From: Methylocystis echinoides
GTDB taxonomy: Bacteria; Pseudomonadota; Alphaproteobacteria; Rhizobiales; Beijerinckiaceae
Direction: 5' to 3'
DNA: 64,000 nucleotides
Assembly: GCF_040687965.1 (NCBI RefSeq)
Contig: NZ_CP156084.1
Span: forward strand, 2,294,501-2,358,500
How positions within the stretch are numbered: the stretch's first letter is position 1; every line of letters begins with the position of its first letter. The position numbers and the translations under genes were made by a program. Shown one piece after another: positions 34,761 to 44,073 of the stretch. The notes below the pieces were generated by a model. That model searched no databases and was not told where the DNA came from. It saw only the letters and a program-made list of their open reading frames with translations.

Positions 34761-36374
34761 TCATTCGGCCTCCGCCTCGCCATCTCCCGGCTCATTCCAT
34801 TTGAATTGCTGCTTGAGCGCCGCGTCGAACGCGGCGCGAGCGTCGACCAAGCTCGGGAATTCCAAACACCACACGCGCCGGATCACGGTGTGATGGGCGC
34901 CGCTTTGCTCATCGAAGACCTCGACCTCTTCGGTCGACTTCACCCGCTTCAGATCCGGCAAAAGCCGGCGCATTTGCATCCCAAACTCTATCTCCGCGGA
35001 CTTGCGTCGGACGCCGAGCTTCTCGACCGTTCGAAGGTAATCGTTGAAGATCGTCGAGGACGGCACTCTCTCGCGCCAACCGGCGGCGCGATGGGTTTGA
35101 GAGCCATCGACGAGGCGTCCGAGCCACCATGCGGCGATCGGGTCGAGAGAGCGGATTTTCTGCTCGAGCAGCGCCTCCGTTTTTGGAATGACCCGAACAT
35201 TGGGCGCGTCGGGCGCGTCGAGATCGACGGCGAGCAAATCCGCTAAAAGCGCCTCTCTCCCGCCGCTGTTGAGCTCGGCGTAGAGCTGTGCGAACCGGCC
35301 ATGGTCTTCTTTCCAATGGTCGGCGACATCGAACACCGCGAACCGCCGCTCATCCATGCCGGCGGGAACAACCCAGATTTCATTCGAAGAGAAAAGCAAC
35401 CGCACATAGTTATCAAGGCGGATTGGGTCAACGCCCTTGGCTTCGATCATTTGCTTTGGCGCAGTGACAAGCCCCTTTAGCCGGCCTTCAGCGGCCTTGT
35501 CGCCAGCCCAGAAGCCTTCGTCGACCTGGAGCAGGAGGCAGCTCGCCATATGCGCGTTGAACTGACCCACCAGATACCGGGGATCGTCGACAAGGAAATA
35601 ATGCGAGGCAAATAGCGACCCTATGACGTCGCCGACGATCGTCTTACCGGTTCCCATCTTCCCGCGCAGCACGATCGCCGTGCCGATGCGCTCGCGCGGT
35701 CGCTGCACAATATGCGCGAACCAGTGCCAGACCCACCTGAAAACCTGGTAGTCGCCGTCGCAAATATTCGCCTTCACATGGTCGAGGAAGGTGAAATACT
35801 TTTTCCAGCGCTCTCCCGGCTCCGTCTCCGCGTCGGGCGAGACAGAAAAGCCCCGCCACAAATTGAAATAGCCAGGCGTGCCAGAAGCATTCTTCGCGTC
35901 GGGGAAAAACTCTATTCCGTCATAGGTGCGCCGCCGCTTGTGCCGGAGCCAATAGGGGGCGATCGCCATATGGCGGGTGACCGTCTTGTAAGACCCGTCT
36001 TCCTGCCGCTCCCGCCGCTTGACGGGGCGTAGTTGGTTTTGAAAGTAAGCTTTGAACGCATCGATCGAAAGGACGCGGGTGCGGTCCTCGATCGGGGCAT
36101 GCGGCGTCTCGCGCATAATCACCGCGCGCGAGCCCATAAGCACGAAGCTATACTCGCCGTTCATATCGTCAATCACGTCGCCGTCAGAGCCACCATCGTC
36201 TTCAGGCGGCGGCGCGTCGCTTTCAGGCGGTTCCGATCCGCCGCCGTCGCTCGCGGGCCTGTCGCCAGGAAAGTCCGCGTCCTCGCCTTGTGCAGCGGGC
36301 GAGCGACGGACGCCCGGAAAAATCACGACTTCGGCGCCTTCGACGGCGGTGGCGATATCCTTCTTTTCGCTCAC
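34761..36374 (-). CDS. Replicative helicase / D5-type superfamily 3 ATPase
   Basis: A 537-residue protein. An acidic Pro/Ser-rich N-terminus is followed by an ATPase core with Walker A GKMGTGKT (about residue 240) and Walker B LLLQVDEGF, and a sensor region RLLFSSNEIWVVPAGMDERR. This is the DUF5906 / phage primase-helicase D5-like group, which unwinds DNA at the phage origin. Its ATG overlaps the primase stop (ATGA). The next 378 bases downstream have no gene but the repeat cluster. Confidence 0.83.
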   Translation of the reverse strand: MSEKKDIATAVEGAEVVIFPGVRRSPAAQGEDADFPGDRPASDGGGSEPPESDAPPPEDDGGSDGDVIDDMNGEYSFVLMGSRAVIMRETPHAPIEDRTRVLSIDAFKAYFQNQLRPVKRRERQEDGSYKTVTRHMAIAPYWLRHKRRRTYDGIEFFPDAKNASGTPGYFNLWRGFSVSPDAETEPGERWKKYFTFLDHVKANICDGDYQVFRWVWHWFAHIVQRPRERIGTAIVLRGKMGTGKTIVGDVIGSLFASHYFLVDDPRYLVGQFNAHMASCLLLQVDEGFWAGDKAAEGRLKGLVTAPKQMIEAKGVDPIRLDNYVRLLFSSNEIWVVPAGMDERRFAVFDVADHWKEDHGRFAQLYAELNSGGREALLADLLAVDLDAPDAPNVRVIPKTEALLEQKIRSLDPIAAWWLGRLVDGSQTHRAAGWRERVPSSTIFNDYLRTVEKLGVRRKSAEIEFGMQMRRLLPDLKRVKSTEEVEVFDEQSGAHHTVIRRVWCLEFPSLVDARAAFDAALKQQFKWNEPGDGEAEAE

Positions 36375-37585
36375 CAGCGCTGCCTCATACGCATATCATT
36401 GAAATCCAGACCTTCCTCGCTCATCGCCAGTTTTATGGCGAGAGCGGGATATTCCCGCGAAAATCGCTTGGCCGCGCGCAACAGCGCCAGGCGGGTGGTG
36501 AAAGGATCGCTGTCTCCGTCGCCGAGGAGGACGAGCTCGTCGACGCTCGGCGGGATAAAGATGACAGGCCAATCCAGCTCGGGGTCCACTGGCGTGTCGT
36601 CACGCGCGATGACCGGCCGCGTGCGGCCCTTGGAGTCGACGAAGGTCTTCGTCGGATGTCGAACGCGGCCCTTGGCCTTGCCGCCAAGGTTGTCGAGATC
36701 CACGCTTGTGCGGAATTCCGCGCCCTCTATGAGGGCGGAGCCAGCCTCGACGAGGGACCAATAGACCGAAAGGACGGTCTCGATGCCTTCGCCGAGAAAC
36801 CAGCGCCTCGGCTTGTGCCCGGCGGAGACCATGCGGATTGATCCGCCCTTGAGAGAGCCCCGCACCTTCTTTGCCGGGAGCATCAGGCCCGTCTCGGGAT
36901 CGATCGTTTCCGCCTTGCCCTTTGGCGCGTCGAGATCAATCCAGGTGACGTGCACGCCTGTGAAACGGCCGTCGACGCCTTCGATCGCCGCGAGCATCGC
37001 CGGCCCCCTGCGCGCGACCGTGCGTCTCGATTCCGTCCAGAGCTCCATTTCGGCCGCGAAACGCAGTCGTGAGGTCGCGTGCGGCCGGATTCGCCGCCGC
37101 TCGAGATAGGCCTCCGCGGGCGTCCCCTCAATCTGGATAGAGCGCTGCCAGAAGCCCCAGGCGCGACGACGCTCCGCTTCACGATAGGCGTTCTGCTCCC
37201 GGGCTCGCCGTGCTTCCTCAGCGATCCGTTTTTCTTCCCGCGCGGCGAGGCGCGCCTCTCGCTCCCGCCGCTCCTCCGGCGTCTCCCTCGCGTCACGGCC
37301 CGGGGGCGCGCGGCCGGTCACCGCCTCACAGGCGCCGAGGAAGTCGAGACCGTCGATATGCTGGGCCAGGGCGATCGCGTCGCCGGAAAACCCCGACGCT
37401 CGGCAGTTCCAGACGTTCTTCCGGGTGTTGACGGAAAAGCGATCGCGGCCGCCGCAGCCGGGGCAGGGCTGCCCGGCGTCGCCGGGCCTGATCTTGAGCC
37501 CGCGCGCGGCGCAATAGCTTGCGACGGTCACACGCCGCGCTTCGTCGATCCATTCGCGCCAGGCAAAATCCTCCGAGACGCTCAT
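36371..37585 (-). CDS. Phage DNA primase with zinc finger and Toprim domain
   Basis: A 404-residue protein. The N-terminus holds a zinc-finger-like CPGCGGRDRF with a later WNCRASG, as in DnaG-type primases. A charged Arg/Glu-rich linker spans about residues 90-140. The C-terminal part is a Toprim-like domain with LGEGIETVLSV and LLGDGDSD, the acidic residues that bind Mg. It makes RNA primers for phage replication. Overlaps the genes on both sides by four bases, so the primase-helicase set is one coupled unit. Confidence 0.83.
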   Translation of the reverse strand: MSVSEDFAWREWIDEARRVTVASYCAARGLKIRPGDAGQPCPGCGGRDRFSVNTRKNVWNCRASGFSGDAIALAQHIDGLDFLGACEAVTGRAPPGRDARETPEERREREARLAAREEKRIAEEARRAREQNAYREAERRRAWGFWQRSIQIEGTPAEAYLERRRIRPHATSRLRFAAEMELWTESRRTVARRGPAMLAAIEGVDGRFTGVHVTWIDLDAPKGKAETIDPETGLMLPAKKVRGSLKGGSIRMVSAGHKPRRWFLGEGIETVLSVYWSLVEAGSALIEGAEFRTSVDLDNLGGKAKGRVRHPTKTFVDSKGRTRPVIARDDTPVDPELDWPVIFIPPSVDELVLLGDGDSDPFTTRLALLRAAKRFSREYPALAIKLAMSEEGLDFNDMRMRQRW

Positions 37586-37935
37586 ATCAACGGCCTCTCA
37601 ACGTTCCTTGGCGCGACATCTTTGCCCCTCTCGATGGCGTCGAGAACGTGGCCCGCGAGCCCTTGCGGCTTTCCATCGCTGTCACGCGAAACCGCCGTCG
37701 CCAGGGTTTCGGCCGTAGCGCCATACTGAAGGGCGAGAGAGAGCAATAGCCCCGTATCGCGAGCCAGGTGATCGAAGAGCGTCGTCGTCTTGATGGCGCT
37801 GACGAAGACCTCCGCAAGCCTTCCGCCTTCAAAGCTGCTGCAGGTGACGACGAATTGCTGGCCCTCAAACCACGTTTCGAAGGATTCAGACCCCCGACGT
37901 TGAGGCAGCTTGTCCCGGCGCGCGCATTCGCTCAC
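37582..37935 (-). CDS. TSCPD-domain-like small phage protein
   Basis: A 117-residue protein with VTCSSFEGGRLAEVFVSA and LLLSLALQYGATAETLATAV. This is the pattern of the TSCPD domain seen at the C-terminus of class II ribonucleotide reductases and as small stand-alone proteins next to primase genes of alphaproteobacterial prophages. Stand-alone function is unknown. Overlaps the primase start by four bases. Confidence 0.65.
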   Translation of the reverse strand: MSECARRDKLPQRRGSESFETWFEGQQFVVTCSSFEGGRLAEVFVSAIKTTTLFDHLARDTGLLLSLALQYGATAETLATAVSRDSDGKPQGLAGHVLDAIERGKDVAPRNVERPLI

Positions 37936-38000
37936 GATCTGACTCGCAGTTTCACCGATCGGAAGGAGGGCCGGTCGAAGCCGGCTGTTGGTCGTCAGTC

Positions 38001-38213
38001 TCAGCCAAGATTTTTGCGATGCTCCCGACAGGCCCAGACAATTGTTTCTGGCGCGCGGACATTGCCTTTGCCGAATGGCGCCAGATGCCCACAGAAGGCG
38101 CAGATGCGCGGTCCTAGAGAAAGCGGTCGCCTTGGCGCCGCCTTTTCTTCGTTGCGCGAAGCAGGGCGCGCGAACAGATCCCCGCCTTTGTGGTTTTGGG
38201 TCCGGGCCGTCAT
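38001..38213 (-). CDS. Small zinc-ribbon-like protein
   Basis: A 70-residue protein containing ICAFCGHLAPFG and IVWACREHRKN; the C-x2-C and C-x2-H pairs could bind zinc. The N-terminus is basic and disordered. Overlaps the upstream wHTH gene by four bases. No defined family. Confidence 0.5.
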   Translation of the reverse strand: MTARTQNHKGGDLFARPASRNEEKAAPRRPLSLGPRICAFCGHLAPFGKGNVRAPETIVWACREHRKNLG

Positions 38214-38632
38214 GCTTCGGCGGCTCCCAGGAGCTGTCGCAGGCGCGCCTTTGCTTGCGCGTCGAAGCGATAAAAACCCGGTCGTATAGTCTCGATTCTC
38301 ACCCCCGCGGGGGCGAGCTTCCGACGGAGCGCCGATATATGGACTTTGACGATATCGACGGTCCGCTCGTCGTCGCCCTTGCTCGGATCATGGGTCGCCG
38401 CAAGCAGTGCCTCTTTCGAAACCTGGGCGCGCCGGTAGAGCAGGGAGGCAATCTCGGCCTCCATATGCGTCAGGCGGCCAGAGGAAAGATTGCGGAGCGC
38501 GAAATAGAGGTTGGAGCGGTCATCCGCTTCGCTGTCTACCGTAGAACGATCTTCACGGAGCGGCGCGCGCAGCGGCTCCGGACCGGCTGACCGACGGGCA
38601 GAGCGTGGCTGGGGATGGCGGTTGCCGATCAT
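38210..38632 (-). CDS. OmpR/PhoB-type winged-helix DNA-binding protein without receiver
   Basis: A 140-residue protein. Residues about 50-130 match the C-terminal effector domain of OmpR-family regulators: LTHMEAEIASLLYRRA, DERTVDIVKVHISALRRKL and TIRPGFYRF in order. There is no phospho-acceptor domain. It is the third gene of the leftward early operon, so it is a plausible phage transcription regulator, perhaps of the middle or late genes. The start could be a little further in. Confidence 0.72.
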   Translation of the reverse strand: MIGNRHPQPRSARRSAGPEPLRAPLREDRSTVDSEADDRSNLYFALRNLSSGRLTHMEAEIASLLYRRAQVSKEALLAATHDPSKGDDERTVDIVKVHISALRRKLAPAGVRIETIRPGFYRFDAQAKARLRQLLGAAEA

Positions 38633-38653
38633 CGCTTCGCCGCTCCGGACGGA

Positions 38654-39064
38654 TCAATCCACCACGCCACGATCTTCCCGAGAGCCTGCCCACTGCGGAT
38701 CAACCAAAGCGCGATATGCGTCCGCGTCCGAAAGGCGAAGGGCAGCTTCAAGAAGCTGAACCCTTTTTTCGAGTTTGGCGAATTCCTCACGGGCTTCTTC
38801 TGCCTTGTCATTGGCGTTGGCGATTTCGCGCAGACCACGCAACTCGTCGGCGCGGACCCTTATTCTTTCGTCTGCATACCAGCAGTCTTTGACCCGCGAG
38901 GCGGACATAAAGCCGATGCGACGCGCAGCGCGGGAGATTTGGCGCTTGATCGTGTCGCCCGGCTCGACGCCGGCGATGTCCCGAACAAGCGCCTGGACCT
39001 CGATCAATGCGGCCAATTTTGTCTCCGACGATTTTTCGGACATTTCCGAAGCCTTCCATGCCAA
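38654..39064 (-). CDS. Coiled-coil protein of unknown function
   Basis: A 136-residue protein with a central helical coil (IANANDKAEEAREEFAKLEK, residues about 82-101) and a conserved-looking start TKLAALIEVQALVRDIAG. It has no recognised DNA-binding or enzymatic motif. Belongs to the early leftward operon between the Cro-like and wHTH genes. Confidence 0.6.
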   Translation of the reverse strand: MAWKASEMSEKSSETKLAALIEVQALVRDIAGVEPGDTIKRQISRAARRIGFMSASRVKDCWYADERIRVRADELRGLREIANANDKAEEAREEFAKLEKRVQLLEAALRLSDADAYRALVDPQWAGSREDRGVVD

Positions 39065-39354
39065 CCTCTGGGCATGGACAGGCGAACAACAAACGACTCC
39101 GACACATGAACGACGCTTTCGGCTGCAACCGGACGCGTCGCCGCGAAACCTAAAAACTCAGCACGAGAACAGCTTCATGCTTACCAAACTCACCCTCCGA
39201 AAAAGGGCCGGCGCTGGGGCGCCGGCCAGTCAAGGGAGGAAACGCCCAAGGAGGGCTACGGAGCGGGAAAGTCTTCGACTCCTTTCACGCTGCGTCCTCC
39301 GCGCGGGAGTGAACCGCGCGAAGCTCTTCAACAATGCGCTCTGTGCATTCCGGG
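39065..39354. other. Early-operon gap, no supported gene
   Basis: About 290 bases between the Cro-like gene and the coiled-coil gene. A GC-rich dyad GGCCGGCGCTggGGCGCCGGCC lies around 39208-39231 and could act as an early terminator or nut-like pause. Small open frames are not convincing. Confidence 0.4.
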
Positions 39355-39591
39355 TCATTCAGCGGCCTCTGGGGAAAAAGGACTCGATCCCTCAGGTGAT
39401 GCGGAAGACGGAAGGAAGTCGTCCGCGGTAACGGCCCCTCTCGTGGCTTCCTTGATTTTCACAAGAAGATCGGGCCGTGGCATCCTCTTGCCGCCGACGT
39501 AGCGGGTGATTGCAACTTCAGAGACACCGACAGCCTTCGCGAAATCGGCGCGGCTCATATTGTTATGCTCAAGGAAGTGCTGAAGCTTCAT
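39355..39591 (-). CDS. Cro-like helix-turn-helix repressor
   Basis: A 78-residue protein from ATG 39591 (MKLQHFLEHNNMSRADFAKA). The helix-turn-helix spans RADFAKAVGVSEVAITRYVGG at residues 13-33. The frame is open further upstream, but that part crosses the operators, so the ATG at 39591 is the sensible start. Its position, divergent from the CI-like gene with shared operators between, is that of lambda Cro, the switch to lytic growth. Confidence 0.85.
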   Translation of the reverse strand: MKLQHFLEHNNMSRADFAKAVGVSEVAITRYVGGKRMPRPDLLVKIKEATRGAVTADDFLPSSASPEGSSPFSPEAAE

Positions 39592-39600
39592 GCCGCATGG

Positions 39601-39683
39601 ATACCAGAAGGGTATTATTTGGCAAGAGAAAATTCCAAAATGGTTTTTGAGCGCCGCCGGCCGGACAATTACCATCTTGGTAT
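39601..39683. promoter_or_regulatory. Triple operator of the CI/Cro switch
   Basis: Three imperfect dyads of the form ATACC-N5-GGTAT: 39601-39615 (ATACCAGAAGGGTAT), 39632-39646 (ATTCC-N5-GGTTT) and 39669-39683 (TTACCATCTTGGTAT). The third overlaps the repressor start codon; the first lies ten bases before the Cro-like start. Centre spacings are 31 and 37. This is the lambda OR plan with PRM rightward and PR leftward in between. Confidence 0.82.
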
Positions 39684-40413
39684 GAACAGGTTAGCCGAGT
39701 TGTTGGAGGAAGCCGGGATTACAGGAGCGGAGCTTGCGCGCCGTGTCGGTGTGCAGCAGCCCCAAATCTGGCGGTTAATAAATTACCCAGCCGGGAAGAA
39801 CTCCCGTAAGATGACCAAGGAATGGGCCGAGCGGATCGCGCCAGCCCTTGGTGTCACACCGGCCGACTTGCTGTTCGAACCCAGGCAATCAAAGGGAGAC
39901 GACAGCGCAAAGGCTACGGTGGTCTCGTCTGTCGACGGCGACCTCAAACGCAGCAAAAGAGAGGTAATTTTTGAAGCGGATGTCCGCGGCGGCGCTGGCG
40001 GCGGCGGCATTAGAAGCGAGGAACGGGTCACATTTGACCACAACGGCAACACCTATGCGGCTGAGGGCGTCGCAGGCGAATGGTCTCTCCCGGGGCCTGT
40101 TGTCACTGGGCTTCTGCGAGCGTCACCCAAGGACATTCTTGTCTTCGAAGTGATCGGTGACTCAATGGAGCCGCGCCTAAAGCAAGGGGATCGCGTCTTC
40201 GTTGATAAGCGAATGATCTTCCCTAACCCAGAGGGAATTTTCGTTCTATGGGACGGTTACTCCGTCGTCGTGAAGCAACTTCAGATTGTTCATAAGAGTG
40301 AGCCGCTAAAACTCCGCGTTTTATCTCTTAACCCGCAATATGAGCCGTATGAGGTTCTGGCTGACGAAGTGAACATCATTGGCCGATATGCCGGCAGATT
40401 TACGACAGACTGA
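39682..40413 (+). CDS. CI/LexA-type phage repressor with S24 peptidase domain
   Basis: From ATG 39682 a 243-residue protein. The N-terminal HTH spans about residues 14-34 (TGAELARRVGVQQPQIWRLI). The C-terminal domain has the serine of VIGDSMEPRL (S161) and the lysine of VVVKQL (K198), the self-cleavage dyad; VAGEW at 130-134 holds an Ala-Gly that could be the cleavage bond. Self-cleavage under RecA would give SOS induction. There is no Shine-Dalgarno and the start lies inside operator 3, so a leaderless message as for lambda cI from PRM is likely. Confidence 0.9.
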   Translation: MNRLAELLEEAGITGAELARRVGVQQPQIWRLINYPAGKNSRKMTKEWAERIAPALGVTPADLLFEPRQSKGDDSAKATVVSSVDGDLKRSKREVIFEADVRGGAGGGGIRSEERVTFDHNGNTYAAEGVAGEWSLPGPVVTGLLRASPKDILVFEVIGDSMEPRLKQGDRVFVDKRMIFPNPEGIFVLWDGYSVVVKQLQIVHKSEPLKLRVLSLNPQYEPYEVLADEVNIIGRYAGRFTTD

Positions 40414-40425
40414 TGGGCGGGGGAC

Positions 40426-41904
40426 ATGCCAGAGTTCATTGTCATAGACATAGAGACAGCTAACTCTGATATTTCTAGCATATGTGCCGTCGGTCTTGTA
40501 CATTTCAAGGGCGGCCAGCTTTTCAACTCTCTAAGTTTCCTTGTGGATCCAGAAACACACTTCAGCCGAAAGAATATTTCTATCCACGGGATAAGACCGG
40601 AGGATGTAGTCGGAAAGCCTAAAATGAGAGAGATTTTTCCATTACTTTTGACCGTTCTAGATGGGCATGTAATTGCACACCACACGCATTTCGACCGATC
40701 CGCCCTGAAAAAAATTTCTCAGATGTATGGATTTCCAGAACTCCCCGTCACCTGGGTTGACACCGCGGCAGTAGTAAGAGGCACATGGGATCGCTACGCC
40801 CGTTCCGGCTACGGCCTCGGGAATCTTGCTGAAGATTTGGGAATTGAATTTCAGCACCACGATCCTAGAGAGGACGCGCGGGCCGCCGGGTTGATTCTTG
40901 TCAAAGCGTTGACCGAGTCTGGTTTAAGCCTAAACGAATGGATCAGTCGGACAGGCTCTCCCATTCGCCAGAAGAGTAATAAACAGCCAACTGACGGTAA
41001 TGCGCTAATACATGCGGATCATAGAGGCTATTTTGCATTCACAAAAAAGTCGCGGATTGATAAGGCGATAAACACGCTCAGCGGAATAATACATGGGATA
41101 ACCATAGATGCCGAAATTAATCCCGAAGAAATAGAGTTTTTACATCGATGGCTAGAGGACCATAGGTTCCTGGCGGAGCGTCATCCGTTCAATGAGGTCA
41201 TCCCTATTGTGCATAGAATCCTGCTGGATGGCGTCATAACAGAAGATGAGAAAGAAGATCTTACTTGGGTTTTTGGAAGGCTTCAGTCCACGGAATATGC
41301 CGATAGAACAGCGGCACATATGCAGAGGCTGCACGCAATTTTGAGTGGCATCGCCTCTGATGGGCGCATCACCACCCAAGAGCTGATAGGCCTATCTGCT
41401 TGGCTCTCGGAGCACGAACATTTAGCAACGATCTGGCCATATGACGAAATTAAGAGTGTTGTCACCGACGTCTTGTCAGACGGAAAAATTGAAGAAGCCG
41501 AGCACAGGATGCTGCTCAGCTTCTTCCAAGAATTCACCGCGATCCTCGATGACCGGACGATCAGACAGCCCACCGCCTTCGATGACGGTCAACGGTTGGT
41601 TGGTGTATGCGCGGTTAAACCGAAAATAAGGTTCGGCAGCGAAACGTTTTGCCTGACGGGGAAGTCTTTTCGGTATTCTCGCGAAGAGTTCACAGGGTTG
41701 ATCAAGGACCGCGGCGGGCGCGTCGTATCGTCTATGTCTTCGAAGGTTGGCTATCTTATAGTCGGCTCTGATGGCAACCCTTGCTGGATGTATGCCTGCT
41801 ATGGGCGAAAAGTTGAAAAGGCTGTGGAGCTCAGAAAGGCCGGCGCCCGGGTGCTGATCGTTCATGAGAATGACTTCCATGACGCGGTCAAAACTTCGGA
41901 CTAG
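40426..41904 (+). CDS. DEDDh exonuclease-TerB-TerB-BRCT protein
   Basis: A 492-residue protein, 12 bases behind the repressor. Residues 1-170 form a DnaQ-type 3'-5' exonuclease: D8 and E10 in VIDIETAN, then HDPREDARAAG. Two related helical repeats follow (about 205-375), each with an acidic loop of the form DGxI-x2-xE (LLDGVITEDEKEDL; ASDGRITTQELIG; LSDGKIEEAEHRM), as in TerB domains. The C-terminus (about 405-485) is a BRCT domain (FCLTGKSFRYSREEFTGLI). It may trim or sense DNA ends. Probably cargo transcribed in the lysogen with cI. Confidence 0.8.
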   Translation: MPEFIVIDIETANSDISSICAVGLVHFKGGQLFNSLSFLVDPETHFSRKNISIHGIRPEDVVGKPKMREIFPLLLTVLDGHVIAHHTHFDRSALKKISQMYGFPELPVTWVDTAAVVRGTWDRYARSGYGLGNLAEDLGIEFQHHDPREDARAAGLILVKALTESGLSLNEWISRTGSPIRQKSNKQPTDGNALIHADHRGYFAFTKKSRIDKAINTLSGIIHGITIDAEINPEEIEFLHRWLEDHRFLAERHPFNEVIPIVHRILLDGVITEDEKEDLTWVFGRLQSTEYADRTAAHMQRLHAILSGIASDGRITTQELIGLSAWLSEHEHLATIWPYDEIKSVVTDVLSDGKIEEAEHRMLLSFFQEFTAILDDRTIRQPTAFDDGQRLVGVCAVKPKIRFGSETFCLTGKSFRYSREEFTGLIKDRGGRVVSSMSSKVGYLIVGSDGNPCWMYACYGRKVEKAVELRKAGARVLIVHENDFHDAVKTSD

Positions 41905-42109
41905 TGGTCCAAATCTTGGCGCCCTTGTCACGACGGCGAAATCCTACGAGTCAGAAATCCGCCATACTGACGTTGGCGTCTCATCTAAAGCCGATATTTA
42001 TCGGAGCGAGGGAGAGGCCCGGCTATACTTTGGCAATTTCTTCTCTATCCGGCGAGGTCTTGTTGCGTTAACCCCACTTATACCCGCGGCACGAGCGCGG
42101 AGGAGCAAG

Positions 42110-43246
42110 ATGAATATCACCTTACTCTTCAACTCAGACGTCCCCAAGTTCAAAGGGTTCTACGGCTATCCCATCAGGGAGATCGTCTTTGGGCTCGGCA
42201 TCCTTCAGGCTTCTAAGCGCCATATGAAGGTCTCGGTGGGTGACATCGCGATCTATAGCTACAACGAGACGTCGGAAGGCTATGACCAACTCACCGAACG
42301 GGTCTATTTCGCGGGAACTTGGTCTCTTCTTCATGAACAGCGCCTCCGCGCAACATTTGGGACTGCTACGGTCTATGCGCTTATTTTTGAGAACATGACG
42401 CAGGAGATTGCGAGACAGCTTCACGCCGCTCTCACTCCTGAAGAGAGTTACCTCGGCCTGATGGAGGTCGATTACGCCTACGGACCTCACCTCGCGCTTT
42501 TCAGGAATTCGACGGTTGCTCGCTACCGCATTGAGGGCTCTAGCTGTCGCGTGTTCTTTTCGATGGGTGATGAGGACCACCGGGACGAGCAACAGCCCAT
42601 TGAAATGCAGAAGCTCGGTTACACCGATGTTGCTTGGGAAAATCGAGGTGCCCATGGCACAATCTTTGACAACTTTGACACGATCGAACATTTCGAACGC
42701 GTATCCAACTTCCGAGAGGCTATAACGCCTCACCTACAAGGTGGCGCGGACGAAGCATTTGAACTCGTCATGGTTTTGGAAGACCTGAATCCTCAGCTTT
42801 TTAACGCATTGGGGTCCGCAGTCGCCGCGCTGGAGCGCGCACAGAATGAGGAGGACATCGCTCAAGCAGCTGTTTCATGTCGGCGATACATGGAAAGGCT
42901 CGCCGATGTGCTTTTCCCAGCACGAGGGTCAGATTTCGATGGCCGTAAAGTTGGGAAGGAACAATATAAGAATCGGCTTTGGGCGTTCATCGCAGTCAAC
43001 TCCGCAGGCAACATGGCGCGGATGACCGCGCTTGGCAAAGAAGTCGATCGCCTTATCAAAGAGTTCAATGCGGGCCTACACACCGACCAGGACAAGCCAC
43101 GTGTGCTGAGCGCACTTGCTGATGCAGCGACGCTAACTGCGGCGCTACTCGCGCTCAATCCTGCCGAGGTGCGTAAGCCCTACTACGCCCACCAAAAACG
43201 CATGTTTGAGTTTTTCCAAGAGGCCTTTCGAAAGCCAGAATCCTAG
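42110..43246 (+). CDS. Hypothetical protein in the repressor-linked cargo
   Basis: I chose the ATG at 42110 because AGGAGCAAG precedes it; the frame is open from 41864 but the upstream part overlaps the exonuclease gene. The 378-residue product starts MNITLLFNSDVPKFKGFYGY. The N-terminal two thirds are mixed alpha/beta with aromatic patches; the last third is helical (ERLADVLFP, then NRLWAFIAVNSAGNMARM). I recognise no catalytic motif. The gene lies in a cluster with two nuclease-type genes, so a role in the same process is possible. Confidence 0.65.
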   Translation: MNITLLFNSDVPKFKGFYGYPIREIVFGLGILQASKRHMKVSVGDIAIYSYNETSEGYDQLTERVYFAGTWSLLHEQRLRATFGTATVYALIFENMTQEIARQLHAALTPEESYLGLMEVDYAYGPHLALFRNSTVARYRIEGSSCRVFFSMGDEDHRDEQQPIEMQKLGYTDVAWENRGAHGTIFDNFDTIEHFERVSNFREAITPHLQGGADEAFELVMVLEDLNPQLFNALGSAVAALERAQNEEDIAQAAVSCRRYMERLADVLFPARGSDFDGRKVGKEQYKNRLWAFIAVNSAGNMARMTALGKEVDRLIKEFNAGLHTDQDKPRVLSALADAATLTAALLALNPAEVRKPYYAHQKRMFEFFQEAFRKPES

Positions 43247-43442
43247 CTCTGGTTCCTCGCATTAGTTGGCTACGAGAACGGACGCGCTCGAACCCGGCGC
43301 GGAACCGGCAAGGCTGAACAAGTCGTATAAGTACCTCGAAGGGAGGAACGTCAGATTAGGGTCAAAAACGGTCAAAAACGCCCTTGGGCGTTCGACGGCT
43401 ATGCGCTATTACCTGACCCTCGCGCAGGGTTCCAAATGGTCC

Positions 43443-44010
43443 CTATGTGCTAAGCTTGCGGCTGATGCAAGCATAATGCTTCGAGTTGCGAGGCCGAAAC
43501 GTGTCTCGTCTAGGCGCCGACATCACTTCCCAAGTGTACACTTGGAACATACCTGATTTTGGGTCCGATGGGAAAGGCGCACTCCGCCGAGTGACTATTT
43601 TATGAGGAAATTCAAGATCAAGATAAGGTACAAAGATTTCCCTCAAAATGGGAATCCGAACTTTATCGAGGGGGACCAAATTCGTTTTGTGAAGGAGGTT
43701 CTTATCGTGCCTAAGAAGAGGCTTTCGATGTGGTTTGGTCGAGGCGTCCGAAAAGGCTTCAATGGAAAAGTAACTATTCAAATCAGCGCGCTTGCCTCCA
43801 AGTACAAAGAAACATCTGGCCTTCTCGTGATGCGCGATCAGTTCAAGGCGAATTAGATCCCAGAGAATGCTTTTGACAGACGGTTTTGTCCGACCGATCC
43901 ATTTTGACTCCACAGCAATAGAGACTTTTGGATAGGGCTCGCAAACGACGAAGTCAATTTCTGGCCTACGGCCAGCCCCCTTAGTGAGTGGAGCAATTAC
44001 AGGGTGCTTA
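43443..44010 (-). pseudogene. PD-(D/E)XK-like nuclease gene, 3' part (split by IS)
   Basis: The reading frame up to the IS boundary encodes the last 188 residues of a protein: KHPVIAPLTKGAGRRPEIDF, then VSIAVESKW, LWDLIRLELIAHHEKARCFFVLGGKR and so on to the stop at 43443. IDF-x(13)-ESK fits the D and ExK of PD-(D/E)XK nucleases. The 5' part is at 45279-45437 beyond the IS. Joining the pieces with one copy of CTTA gives 240 residues in frame with no other damage. Confidence 0.8.
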
Positions 44011-44073
44011 TGACCTGGCACTGCAAAGTTCCTCCACGACCGATTAGAGTCCGGCCTTTGAGAGGACGGACGA

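Noticed and set aside
43266-43556. Open frame starting at TTG after the 378-residue cargo gene
   Set aside because: Overlaps the 3' part of the nuclease pseudogene on the other strand and reads as mixed basic sequence; no ribosome-binding site.
43602-43856. Rightward 84-codon frame
   Set aside because: Lies antisense within the split PD-(D/E)XK-like gene, whose frame is clearly the coding one.
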